A stretch of 15,335 bases of DNA from Atribacteria bacterium SCGC AAA255-G05 (GCA_000405605.1 ASPA01000054.1:1-15335), one strand, 5' to 3'. Shown: positions 1 through 4,976, counted from the first letter of the stretch. Program-made: numbers and translations. The notes: generated by a model from the letters alone, not told the origin.

Positions 1-184
1 TAAAGACGGGTTCGATGAATCGAACCCCTACAATTAAATAGACAGGCGAGACGCCTATCCTACTAACGACTATTCACTATTCGCTAACGACTAGTCGTTA
101 GCGAATAGTGAATAGTCGTTAGTAGGATAGGCGTCTCGCCTGTCTATTTAATTGTAGGGGTTCGATTCATCGAACCCGTCTTTA
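1..184. repeat. Perfect 184 bp palindrome with no spacer
   Basis: Each 92 bp arm is the exact reverse complement of the other, and the centre is the CTAG at 91-94. An arm contains one CGGGTTCGAT/GAATCGAACCCC hairpin repeat, the GACAGGCGAGACGCC word and a degenerate heptamer array of the ACTAACG/ACTATTC type. A third copy of the arm lies at 1418-1509, just after the M15 peptidase gene, where it is the normal intergenic spacer. The palindrome touches the first base of the window and may continue to the left. A spacerless palindrome this long is unstable in most bacteria, so a fold-back artefact at a contig edge is a serious alternative to a real rearrangement. Confidence 0.95.
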
Positions 185-346
185 TTCTCCCTAAACTAAA
201 AACCGAAAACTGTTAACTGATAACGGATTTACCTACTGGTAAACCCTAAGAAAGGAGAAAATATTGGATATTCATAATTTATCTGAAATCATCGCCAACC
301 AGGGCTTTCCCATTGCTCTATCGATACTCTTAATCTTTCGTATTGA
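90..346 (+). repeat. Left copy of a 257 bp inverted repeat
   Basis: This stretch is identical, in inverted orientation, to 1254-1510. It covers half of the palindrome, the spacer, the hairpin and ribosome site of yvrJ, and the first 27-28 codons of yvrJ. Identity stops inside the coding sequence, at T347 here against G1253 in the other copy. The pair brackets a 907 bp segment (347-1253) that homologous recombination could invert. Confidence 0.93.
225..246 (+). promoter_or_regulatory. Hairpin directly upstream of the yvrJ Shine-Dalgarno
   Basis: GGATTTACC and GGTAAACCC pair around a TACT loop, with one A-C mismatch near the base. The linker TAAGA and the Shine-Dalgarno AAAGGAG at 251-257 follow. 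The position and the CC-NNNN-GG apex match the hairpins before the M15, DUF2922 and DUF1659 genes. Confidence 0.6.
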
Positions 347-533
347 TAAATTTATGCAGGAGATAGTAATTGCCCAAAAAGATGGCTATCGTCAGATCTT
401 AGAGAATACCAAAGAGATACATAATACTATTACTAACTTAAATCAGCAGAACCGGGAATATTATTCTCTGCGCTTCTCCGAAGTTCAGAAAGAACTCTCT
501 GGAATGAAAGTAGAGCTGGGTTCACCCCGTTAA
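264..533 (+). CDS. yvrJ: YvrJ family small membrane protein (intact copy)
   Basis: This is an 89-residue protein. Residues 12-29 (QGFPIALSILLIFRIDK) match the YvrJ family signature of a short hydrophobic segment followed by R-I-E/D-K; the remainder is a charged, probably helical tail. The function of YvrJ is unknown. In Bacillus subtilis yvrJ lies at the sigO-rsoA locus, and here sigma-like genes also share the cassette. The start is TTG, supported by AAAGGAG 7 bases upstream. It reads away from the gene row to which it seems to belong, because it sits in the inverted-repeat arrangement. Its first 29 codons are duplicated at 1336-1250 in a chimeric gene. Family assignment is by recognition of the motif; any role as a membrane or holin-like component is inference. 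Confidence 0.75.
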   Translation: MDIHNLSEIIANQGFPIALSILLIFRIDKFMQEIVIAQKDGYRQILENTKEIHNTITNLNQQNREYYSLRFSEVQKELSGMKVELGSPR

Positions 534-538
534 AGAAT

Positions 539-588
539 AAAAGGGGACAGGCTACTTTTTGTAACAAAAAAGTTACCAGTCCCCTTTT
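539..588. terminator. Probable bidirectional terminator between convergent genes
   Basis: AAAAGGGGAC at 539-548 pairs with GTCCCCTTTT at 579-588, and the inner GG-TACTTTTT side pairs with AAAAAAGT-ACC, giving a long stem with a few bulges. T-rich ends occur on both strands. It lies between the yvrJ stop (533) and the HepT stop (616), which converge. The GGGGACAGGCTACTTTTT wording also resembles a dispersed REP-like repeat seen in many genomes, so it may be a mobile palindrome used as a terminator. Confidence 0.75.
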
Positions 589-615
589 ATGCCTATCCTT
601 TTTATGACTTTTATG

Positions 616-1044
616 CTATTCAATCCTCATGAGAGAATTATCTATTTCTTTTTTAAATTCAGAATAAAGGTCAGAGGCATTGTTTATCAGAGGCTCTAAT
701 TTCGCTTCATCCAAGAGGAAACCATAAGCATGCGCGAAGAAATGACGAAAAAATAGATACCTACCTATCTTATCTGCTGTTTCCTTGGTTATAAAATCAT
801 GTTTAACAGCCAGATTCAATAAATCCTTGTGCCATGTTGCTGTATCGGGTATCGGTATGCCCTTGTATGATAACAATTGTTTCAAAATGTTTTCCATTCC
901 CGTATAGATATTTTGAAGATATGCCCCTATGCCCACAAGAACCACAAGTTCTTTATTAGGTCTATCTTTTACCTTCTCTAATTCAATCAAAACTTTTGTA
1001 ATGTTTTCCATCTCTGCATAAATTTTCTCTTTTATATTAGCCAT
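616..1044 (-). CDS. hepT: HepT-type HEPN toxin (RNase or AMPylation target of MntA)
   Basis: The 142-residue helical protein carries the HEPN signature R-x4-H-x-Y at R100-H105-Y107 (RHFFAHAY). This is the active site of HepT toxins, which cleave RNA and are neutralised when MntA adds AMP groups to the tyrosine. The ATG at 1044 overlaps the antitoxin stop (ATGGCTAA), the usual coupled arrangement for mntA-hepT. A start at 1059 would add five residues but has no better ribosome site. Length and order (nucleotidyltransferase first, HEPN second) fit the family. The partner gene has lost its own N-terminus, so whether the toxin is still controlled is open. Expression would come from the yvrJ leader that now drives the chimeric partner. 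Confidence 0.8.
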   Translation of the reverse strand: MANIKEKIYAEMENITKVLIELEKVKDRPNKELVVLVGIGAYLQNIYTGMENILKQLLSYKGIPIPDTATWHKDLLNLAVKHDFITKETADKIGRYLFFRHFFAHAYGFLLDEAKLEPLINNASDLYSEFKKEIDNSLMRIE

Positions 1045-1336
1045 ATAATACCAACCCATCTTTTTCTATAAGTCTATTAAATTGACAATCTCTGCTTAGA
1101 TCGATAACATCCACCGGTTTAGATAAATCTCTATATAACTCCCAACAAAAATCGAAAAATAACTCAGGAGCTACACCCCGGACACCTACATCTATATCTC
1201 TGGCCTTAGTTCTTTCTTTCGATGAGCCGAAAAGAATAATCTTTTTCAATTTGTCAATACGAAAGATTAAGAGTATCGATAGAGCAATGGGAAAGCCCTG
1301 GTTGGCGATGATTTCAGATAAATTATGAATATCCAA
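1037..1336 (-). CDS. Chimera: YvrJ N-terminus joined to MntA-type nucleotidyltransferase antitoxin
   Basis: Residues 1-29 are identical to the N-terminus of the YvrJ protein. From residue 30 the protein becomes an MNT-fold nucleotidyltransferase: KKIILFGSSKER with G37-S38, then the metal-binding pair D47-x-D49 (ARDIDVGV), then a SKPVDVIDLS strand that supplies the likely third acidic residue. Such proteins are antitoxins that AMPylate HepT, whose gene overlaps the 3' end by 8 bases. The native N-terminal helix of the antitoxin appears to have been replaced by a membrane-like YvrJ segment. The breakpoint coincides with the end of the 257 bp inverted repeat, so the fusion arose by rearrangement. 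The start (TTG at 1336) and ribosome site are those of yvrJ. The product could be active, misfolded or membrane-tethered; this cannot be judged from sequence. Confidence 0.8.
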   Translation of the reverse strand: MDIHNLSEIIANQGFPIALSILLIFRIDKLKKIILFGSSKERTKARDIDVGVRGVAPELFFDFCWELYRDLSKPVDVIDLSRDCQFNRLIEKDGLVLYG

Positions 1337-1510
1337 TATTTTCTCCTTTCTTAGGGTTTACCAGTAGGTAAATCCGTTATCAGTTAACAGTTTTCGGTTT
1401 TTAGTTTAGGGAGAATAAAGACGGGTTCGATGAATCGAACCCCTACAATTAAATAGACAGGCGAGACGCCTATCCTACTAACGACTATTCACTATTCGCT
1501 AACGACTAGT
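1254..1510 (-). repeat. Right copy of the 257 bp inverted repeat
   Basis: This is the exact reverse complement of 90-346. It begins immediately after the M15 peptidase stop codon and ends inside the chimeric gene. In minus-strand order it reads heptamer array, GGGTTCGA hairpin repeat, RBS hairpin, then the 5' end of yvrJ. This is the order expected if yvrJ were the last gene of the row. Confidence 0.93.
1354..1375 (-). promoter_or_regulatory. Hairpin directly upstream of the Shine-Dalgarno of the chimeric gene
   Basis: Second copy of the yvrJ leader hairpin: a 9 bp stem with one mismatch and a TACT loop on the minus strand, followed by TAAGAAAGGAG. Confidence 0.6.
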
Positions 1511-1884
1511 TATTCCCGCCAGCGGGTGCGTTTGGTAGGCCGGACGTCTAAGTGGAGGAAGTTTTTCTTCTCGTAGAATCCGATCCCATTAAAATCTATA
1601 TTCTCACATATCTCTAAAAGTTCAATCAGATTGATATCTTTTACTTTAATATCTGCCGCCAGCCCGATACGGTGATAGCTGTTTGGTACTCCTCCCACTT
1701 TCTGGTTATATTCAAAACAGCGGTACCCGGAGTTAATATACACCGGTCTTTCCAATATATTTCTTAATTCTACCAATTTAGCCAGAAGTTTGGGATGCAG
1801 CATTACCAGGTTACAACAGGGACAGGCAAATTCGGATAAGTTGAAATAGGGAGCGATATTTATATTGTTGGTACTGTTTAGCAT
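1510..1884 (-). CDS. Peptidase M15A family zinc D-Ala-D-Ala carboxypeptidase / phage-type endolysin
   Basis: This 124-residue protein has the M15 layout: an F-x-L-S-E-F-A-C opening (residues 15-21), the substrate-loop motif INSGYRC--N--VGG, the zinc motif SYHRIGLAAD (His and Asp ligands) and a final HLD supplying the third ligand. The family cleaves peptide stems of peptidoglycan, and short forms like this are common in phage lysis modules. There is no signal peptide, so export would need the holin-like neighbour encoded upstream. A C-P-C-C cluster near residue 23 is typical of M15A members. The ATG lies about 14 bases from AAGGAGG, rather far. An ATT two codons upstream would be better spaced, but ATG is retained. 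A CC-AGCA-GG hairpin precedes the ribosome site. Confidence 0.88.
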   Translation of the reverse strand: MLNSTNNINIAPYFNLSEFACPCCNLVMLHPKLLAKLVELRNILERPVYINSGYRCFEYNQKVGGVPNSYHRIGLAADIKVKDINLIELLEICENIDFNGIGFYEKKNFLHLDVRPTKRTRWRE

Positions 1885-1909
1885 TTGAATGGGGATTTCC
1901 TCCTTTCTA

Positions 1910-1933
1910 GCAATTAACCTGCTGGTTAATTGC
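1910..1933 (-). promoter_or_regulatory. Perfect hairpin upstream of the M15 gene ribosome site
   Basis: On the minus strand GCAATTAACC and GGTTAATTGC form a 10 bp stem with loop AGCA. The linker TAGA and AAGGAGG follow. The stem sequence differs from the other leader hairpins, but the apex (ACC-NNNN-GGT) and position are the same. Confidence 0.65.
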
Positions 1934-2036
1934 GTAATGAGTAATAAGTGATGAGTAATTAAGATTTACCAATTAGAAATACGGGTTGCAAGTTTATTTG
2001 GTCTACCAGTCGGCCAGTCTGCCGGTCTACCAGTCG
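1932..2036. repeat. Degenerate short-word arrays in the M15-holin spacer
   Basis: The 301 bp between the M15 and holin genes contains no gene. At 1932-1964 degenerate heptamers of the form AGTAATG/AGTAATA/AGTGATG run in tandem. At 2010-2036 there are octamers of the form GTCTGCCG/GTCTACCA. A GTTGCGAG/GTTACAAG stretch at 2045-2068 leads into a doublet hairpin repeat at 2070. Confidence 0.6.
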
Positions 2037-2069
2037 AAAAGATAAGTTGCGAGTTACAAGTTGCAAGGG

Positions 2070-2125
2070 GTAGGGGGCGGATTTATCCGCCCCGAAAAGA
2101 CGGGTTCGATGAATCGAACCCCTAC
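2070..2125. repeat. Doublet palindromic repeat, copy 1
   Basis: Two hairpins lie in tandem: GGGGCGGAT-ATCCGCCCC, a 7 bp linker, then GGGTTCGAT-GAATCGAACCC. The pair is enclosed by GTAGGGG at the left and CCCCTAC at the right, so the whole unit is also an inverted repeat. Related units are at 2694, 3269 and 4334. It resembles a REP/BIME-type intergenic repeat. Confidence 0.8.
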
Positions 2126-2185
2126 AATTAAATAGACAGGCGGGCTTGTCCTCGTGAAAACGGGGAATGCCTGTCCTACGGTAGG

Positions 2186-2566
2186 TTATTTAGCCAAGAG
2201 TGACTGCTGGACAATGGTTTTATCTTTTATTAATTTTTTCTTCAACAGGGTATCATAGGTCTGCTGGTTAATCTTCCCCACATTGGCTTTCATCATCATC
2301 TTTACTGCCTTCTCTTCACTCTTTCCTAAACTGATATTCTTATCAGCCAGTATCTCGATCAGCTTCTTCCAGGCTATCTCCCATTTCTGATTGCCATTTC
2401 CTATCCCCAGCTCCTCTTCTGCCCAGAGCATGGCGGATAAAATAGCTTCTTTTATGGTACCGGCTCTATCTTCTCCTAATTTGTTCTTTAGGAAACTGTA
2501 AGCGATAGAGACAAGAGATAACAACAAGGCATTTAATAGATATTTACTTAAGATTGCTTCTAACAT
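2186..2566 (-). CDS. LLH-type phage holin-like protein
   Basis: The 126-residue protein starts with one hydrophobic segment (about residues 6-25, LSKYLLNALLLSLVSIAYSF). A soluble helical part follows with the A-x-W-A-E-E-E-L-G-x-G-N-G--K pattern recognised in LLH-family phage holins. Holins make membrane lesions that release a peptidoglycan hydrolase, and the next gene downstream encodes an M15 hydrolase, which supports a lysis or export pair. The ATG at 2566 has AAAGGAG 8 bases upstream. A longer frame from 2602 would translate the leader hairpin and is rejected. The C-terminal 40 residues (VGKINQQTYDTLLKKKLI) extend a little beyond a minimal holin. Family call is moderate; membrane insertion is the safest prediction. 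Confidence 0.7.
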   Translation of the reverse strand: MLEAILSKYLLNALLLSLVSIAYSFLKNKLGEDRAGTIKEAILSAMLWAEEELGIGNGNQKWEIAWKKLIEILADKNISLGKSEEKAVKMMMKANVGKINQQTYDTLLKKKLIKDKTIVQQSLLAK

Positions 2567-2586
2567 AAAACAAACTCCTTTCACCT

Positions 2587-2614
2587 GTCTGCGTGCGTAC
2601 ACGCACAGGCAGAC
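2587..2614 (-). promoter_or_regulatory. GC-rich hairpin upstream of the holin ribosome site
   Basis: GTCTGC/GCAGAC outside and GTGCGT/ACGCAC inside form an interrupted stem just before AAAGGAG. It occupies the same place as the other leader hairpins but has a different sequence and lacks the CC-NNNN-GG apex. Confidence 0.5.
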
Positions 2615-2693
2615 TCGTTTGTTAATTTACCAATTGACCAATTGAAAATACAGGTACAAGGTGCAAGTTTAGATTGCCGCAATGACTTTTAGG

Positions 2694-2750
2694 GTAGGGG
2701 GCGGATGAATCCGCCCCGGAATAACCGAGCTCGATAAATCGAGCCCCTAC
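2694..2750. repeat. Doublet palindromic repeat, copy 2
   Basis: Same architecture as 2070-2125: GGGGCGGAT-GAATCCGCCCC, then GAGCTCGAT-AAATCGAGCCCC, framed by GTAGGGG and CCCCTAC. The second stem carries paired substitutions (GAGCTCGA/TCGAGC instead of GGGTTCGA/TCGAACC), so pairing is kept. An ACTAACG/ACTATTC heptamer array follows at 2831-2862. Confidence 0.8.
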
Positions 2751-2863
2751 CTTTGGATAGACAGGTAATCCTGTCCCTTCTACCAAGGAGTCATTAACTT
2801 ATAAATTTTGGCATTTCTACTAAAATCTTTACTAACGACTATTCACTAACGACTAACGACTGG

Positions 2864-3136
2864 TTACACATCCATAACATCAGTAGACTTGTAGTCAAGT
2901 ATCCGGGCATTTACTTTTGCTACTAAGTCATTACCGTTATTATGGAAGACGTTCTTGGCGATGATGGTATCCATCACTCCTTCGATTGCTACATCTTGAG
3001 CCGCAAAGTCCACATAGTCTCCATCATCTACATTCTTGGGGTTATTCAAGGTTAGATTTATGGTTTTAGCTGCACTATCTCTAAACTGCATATACAGTCT
3101 CTTATAACTGGTTACTTCTCCTAATTCGGTTGCCAT
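2864..3136 (-). CDS. DUF2922 family protein
   Basis: This 90-residue soluble protein fits DUF2922: an aromatic-rich RLYMQFRDSAAKTINLTLNNPK strand region (broken here by charged turns), a D-x-D-Y--F segment, and a final V--A-x-I-L-D-Y strand. The family is small, of unknown function, and nearly always encoded beside DUF1659 and YvrJ proteins in Firmicutes; that neighbourhood is present here. The ATG has GAAGGAGGTG 9-10 bases upstream and a perfect CC-TACT-GG hairpin just before that. The 264 bp spacer to DUF1659 argues against tight operon packing. No signal peptide or membrane segment is seen. Confidence 0.8.
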   Translation of the reverse strand: MATELGEVTSYKRLYMQFRDSAAKTINLTLNNPKNVDDGDYVDFAAQDVAIEGVMDTIIAKNVFHNNGNDLVAKVNARILDYKSTDVMDV

Positions 3137-3158
3137 TTATTTTTTCACCTCCTTCTTA

Positions 3159-3180
3159 GGATTTACCAGTAGGTAAATCC
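3159..3180 (-). promoter_or_regulatory. Perfect hairpin upstream of the DUF2922 ribosome site
   Basis: GGATTTACC and GGTAAATCC form a 9 bp stem around a TACT loop on the minus strand, followed by TAAG and AAGGAGG. It is nearly identical to the yvrJ leader hairpin. Confidence 0.65.
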
Positions 3181-3268
3181 GTTTTTAGTTTTTAGTTTTT
3201 AGTTTGCGGGCTTATATGCGGGCATAAATTAATTAACCAATTTACCGATTCACCGATTGACCAATTAG

Positions 3269-3321
3269 GTAGGGGTCGGATTTATCCGACCCGAAACGGA
3301 TTCGATGAATCGAACCCCTAC
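3269..3321. repeat. Doublet palindromic repeat, copy 3
   Basis: GGGTCGGAT-TATCCGACCC, then GATTCGAT-GAATCGAACCCC, framed by GTAGGGG/CCCCTAC. The T and A introduced in the two sides of the first stem are compensating. Just upstream at 3229-3268 is an octamer array of the form AATTNACC/GATTNACC. Confidence 0.75.
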
Positions 3322-3400
3322 ATTTCCTACGCGAAAGGTTCATTGATTAAGCTATTTTTAATTTTTACTTTTTTGTTTTTCCTAACTAACGACTAGTTTA

Positions 3401-3628
3401 CTATTCCGTTAGTTGAGATTCTTTTTCCAGTCTTATTTCATCTACAGTGTACTTCTGCAGACCCACTAAACCGGTAGCTGTATCATAGACATCTTGATCT
3501 AAAGCAGCAGATTTAATATTAGCAAAGGTCTTGCTGTTAACGATAGGTGCTCCGGTATCCGGGTTGGTGCCTACTACCAATCTAAACTGTAGGCTTGAAT
3601 CACGGGGAACGGTTACGACTACGGCCAT
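3401..3628 (-). CDS. DUF1659 family protein
   Basis: This 75-residue protein shows the DUF1659 pattern: a beta-rich start (VVTVPRDSSLQFRLVVGT), a D-T-G-x-P-x--SKTFANIK segment, and a helical end with Q-Y-T-V-D-E-I-R-L--ESQL. Members have no known function and are encoded with DUF2922 and YvrJ. Here the gene is followed in transcription order by DUF2922, holin, M15 and yvrJ. AAAGGAGGTG sits 9 bases before the ATG, preceded by the strongest of the leader hairpins (11 bp stem). It is soluble by sequence, with no cysteine. A structural role in a small assembly is conceivable but unproven. Confidence 0.82.
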   Translation of the reverse strand: MAVVVTVPRDSSLQFRLVVGTNPDTGAPIVNSKTFANIKSAALDQDVYDTATGLVGLQKYTVDEIRLEKESQLTE

Positions 3629-3650
3629 TTATTTTTCACCTCCTTTCTTA

Positions 3651-3676
3651 GCTCATTGACCTATTGGTCAATGAGC
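3651..3676 (-). promoter_or_regulatory. Perfect 11 bp hairpin upstream of the DUF1659 ribosome site
   Basis: GCTCATTGACC pairs without mismatch with GGTCAATGAGC around an AATA loop on the minus strand. TAAGA and AAGGAGG follow. It has the same apex and position as the other leader hairpins but an unrelated stem sequence. A heptamer array (AAGTGAT/AAGTAAT/GAGTGAT) lies directly beyond it at 3677-3706. Confidence 0.68.
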
Positions 3677-3789
3677 GTGATAAGTGATAAGTAATGAGTG
3701 ATTAAGAATTAAAAATATAGGTATAAGATACAAGGTAAATCGATTTTTAAATTTTGCAGTATATTACATTTAACTCACTACTCATAAAT

Positions 3790-3811
3790 GTTTTTAGCTT
3801 GCGCTAAAAAC
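3790..3811. terminator. Hairpin between the sigma region-4 gene and DUF1659
   Basis: GTTTTTAGC and GCTAAAAAC form a perfect 9 bp stem around TTGC. On the minus strand it lies about 60 bp after the sigma region-4 stop, and a T6 run (3832-3837) precedes it. There is no T-run directly after the stem, so termination is possible but not certain. Confidence 0.4.
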
Positions 3812-3871
3812 ACCCTCTACTTATATAGATGCAAAAAAGAGGTGAAAAAGTAACCTATTGAAAATAATTTT

Positions 3872-4081
3872 TCAAATTTTTTTATTTTTTTTTAATTTAT
3901 TGAGTCCATTTTTTCGAAGTTTATATATATTCTCCCGAGTAACTTTATAATAAGAAGCGATCTCTTTATCTATATATCCCTCCAGGTAATATAAAGTAAT
4001 AATGTCTTTTTCTTTGTTAGTTAAAAAATTGTAGCCTTCTTCTAAATTATTGTTTTGTAAAATATTTTCTAATTTATCCAT
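3872..4081 (-). CDS. Sigma-70 region 4-like DNA-binding protein (half sigma factor)
   Basis: The 69-residue protein consists almost only of a sigma region 4.2 helix-turn-helix: LTNKEKDIITLYYLEGYIDKE (split here by the turn), then IASYYKVTRENIYKLRKNGLNKLKK. Region 2 is absent, so it cannot melt a promoter alone. The next gene upstream encodes a region 2-like protein without region 4; together they recall SigO (region 4) and RsoA (region 2) of Bacillus subtilis. The ATG has AAAGGAG 7 bases upstream. Unlike the structural genes, there is no hairpin before its ribosome site. It ends in a lysine-rich tail encoded by an A-run. It could also be a stand-alone LuxR/sigma-like regulator. Confidence 0.75.
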   Translation of the reverse strand: MDKLENILQNNNLEEGYNFLTNKEKDIITLYYLEGYIDKEIASYYKVTRENIYKLRKNGLNKLKKNKKI

Positions 4082-4218
4082 ACATTTTCTCCTTTCAGTC
4101 GAAAATAGTCGTTAATAAATAGTATTTAGTCGTTAGTATTTAGTATTTAGCTAAAGAAAATACAAAAAATAAATACAAGATGCAAGTTTTTTTAGTCTAC
4201 CAGTCTGCCAGTCTTCCA

Positions 4219-4264
4219 GTCGAGAATAAATACAAATATGTGGGTATAAATGTTCTGGATTCCC
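4219..4264 (+). repeat. 46 bp direct repeat, copy 1
   Basis: GTCGAGAATAAAT through TTCTGGATTCCC recurs at 4818-4863 with two differences. The two copies flank the sigma region-2 gene in the same orientation. Confidence 0.85.
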
Positions 4265-4333
4265 ATTTTCATGGGAATGACAGAGAGGATTGAGATTGCC
4301 GCGCTCCTTTTAGTCGCTCGCAACGACAATTAA

Positions 4334-4389
4334 GGGAGGGGCGGATTCATCCGCCCCGGAAAGACGGGTTCGATGAATCGAACCCCTAC
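4334..4389. repeat. Doublet palindromic repeat, copy 4
   Basis: GGGGCGGAT-TCATCCGCCCC, then GGGTTCGAT-GAATCGAACCCC, ending in CCCCTAC 14 bp from the sigma region-2 stop. Same plan as the units at 2070, 2694 and 3269. Confidence 0.78.
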
Positions 4390-4403
4390 ATTTCCATAGA
4401 GTC

Positions 4404-4727
4404 TTACCGGTGGGGTTCTTTTGGGTTTAGACCGGATGCGATTTCTATCTTTTGTTTAAGATATTTCCGACAGTACATCCACAGTCCCCAGTTGATTCTC
4501 TTTTTAACATAACCCGCAAAAGGAACACTCCCATTTTCCTGGTAATCATAGACTGCCAGGATAAAGAGTAGGGAAGCCTGCTGGAAGATGTCCTCATATT
4601 CCAGGCCGTATCTGGAATATTTCCTGGCTCTTGATTTTAGTAAGGGTTTAAATTGATTGAATAATTCCTCCATGGACTTCACATCCTTCTTCTTTGCTTT
4701 TAAAATGAGTTCTTGTAATTCTGACAT
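4404..4727 (-). CDS. Sigma-70 region 2-like protein (half sigma factor)
   Basis: The 107-residue protein resembles sigma region 2: a leading amphipathic helix (ELILKAKKKDVKSMEELFNQF), the core-binding helix with YEDIFQQASLLFILAV, then the F-x-G-Y-V-K-K-R-I-N-W melting-type segment. No region 4 helix-turn-helix follows; the chain ends after about 30 more residues. The region 4-like protein is encoded next on the same strand, 322 bp away, so the two may form one split sigma factor, as RsoA and SigO do. Conjugative-element HTH_16 proteins are an alternative match. The ATG has AAAAAGGAG 6 bases upstream and no leader hairpin. It is the first gene of the minus-strand row and is now bordered by an IS1182 element. 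Confidence 0.72.
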   Translation of the reverse strand: MSELQELILKAKKKDVKSMEELFNQFKPLLKSRARKYSRYGLEYEDIFQQASLLFILAVYDYQENGSVPFAGYVKKRINWGLWMYCRKYLKQKIEIASGLNPKEPHR

Positions 4728-4817
4728 TTCGTTCTCCTTTTTTAAATAGTCGTTAGTATTTAGTATTTAGTTAAGAAAAGATAAAAAGACAAGAATAATT
4801 AATTTACCGGTCTACCG

Positions 4818-4863
4818 GTCGAGAATAAATCCATATATGTGGGTATAAATGTTCTGGATTCCC
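4818..4863 (+). repeat. 46 bp direct repeat, copy 2
   Basis: Near-identical to 4219-4264. Its GGATTCCCGC end is the left half of the palindrome that the IS1182 element interrupts. Confidence 0.85.
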
Positions 4864-4976
4864 GCTTCCGAGGCTGTGTCACAATTACCTCGTTCGCGTA
4901 CAATTAACGAATTGAAAAATATAAATAAAAAACAAATAAAACCCTTATTTAGCAAGACTTTCAACTGATTTTATGC

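Larger units (their letters stand above)
4082..4403. other. Gene-free spacer between the two sigma-like genes
   Basis: There is no open frame with a ribosome site here. The stretch holds TAGTCGT/TAGTATT heptamers at about 4098-4153, GTCTACCA/GTCTGCCA/GTCTTCCA octamers at about 4196-4220, a 46 bp repeat at 4219, a GATTCCC-GGGAAT hairpin at 4259-4275, a GATTGCCGCG/CGCAACGACA repeat at 4284-4328 and a doublet palindrome at 4334. Confidence 0.6.

Noticed and set aside
2567..2602. N-terminal extension of the holin-like protein
   Set aside because: It translates the leader hairpin; the internal ATG at 2566 has a well-placed AAAGGAG.
1510..4727. Ordinary prophage late region
   Set aside because: The holin and M15 genes are phage-like, but no capsid, portal, terminase, tail or integrase gene is present and the large repeat-filled spacers are unlike phage packing.
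1932..4776. CRISPR array
   Set aside because: The short repeats are 7-8 bp and degenerate, without constant 23-37 bp repeats separated by unique spacers, and no cas gene is present.
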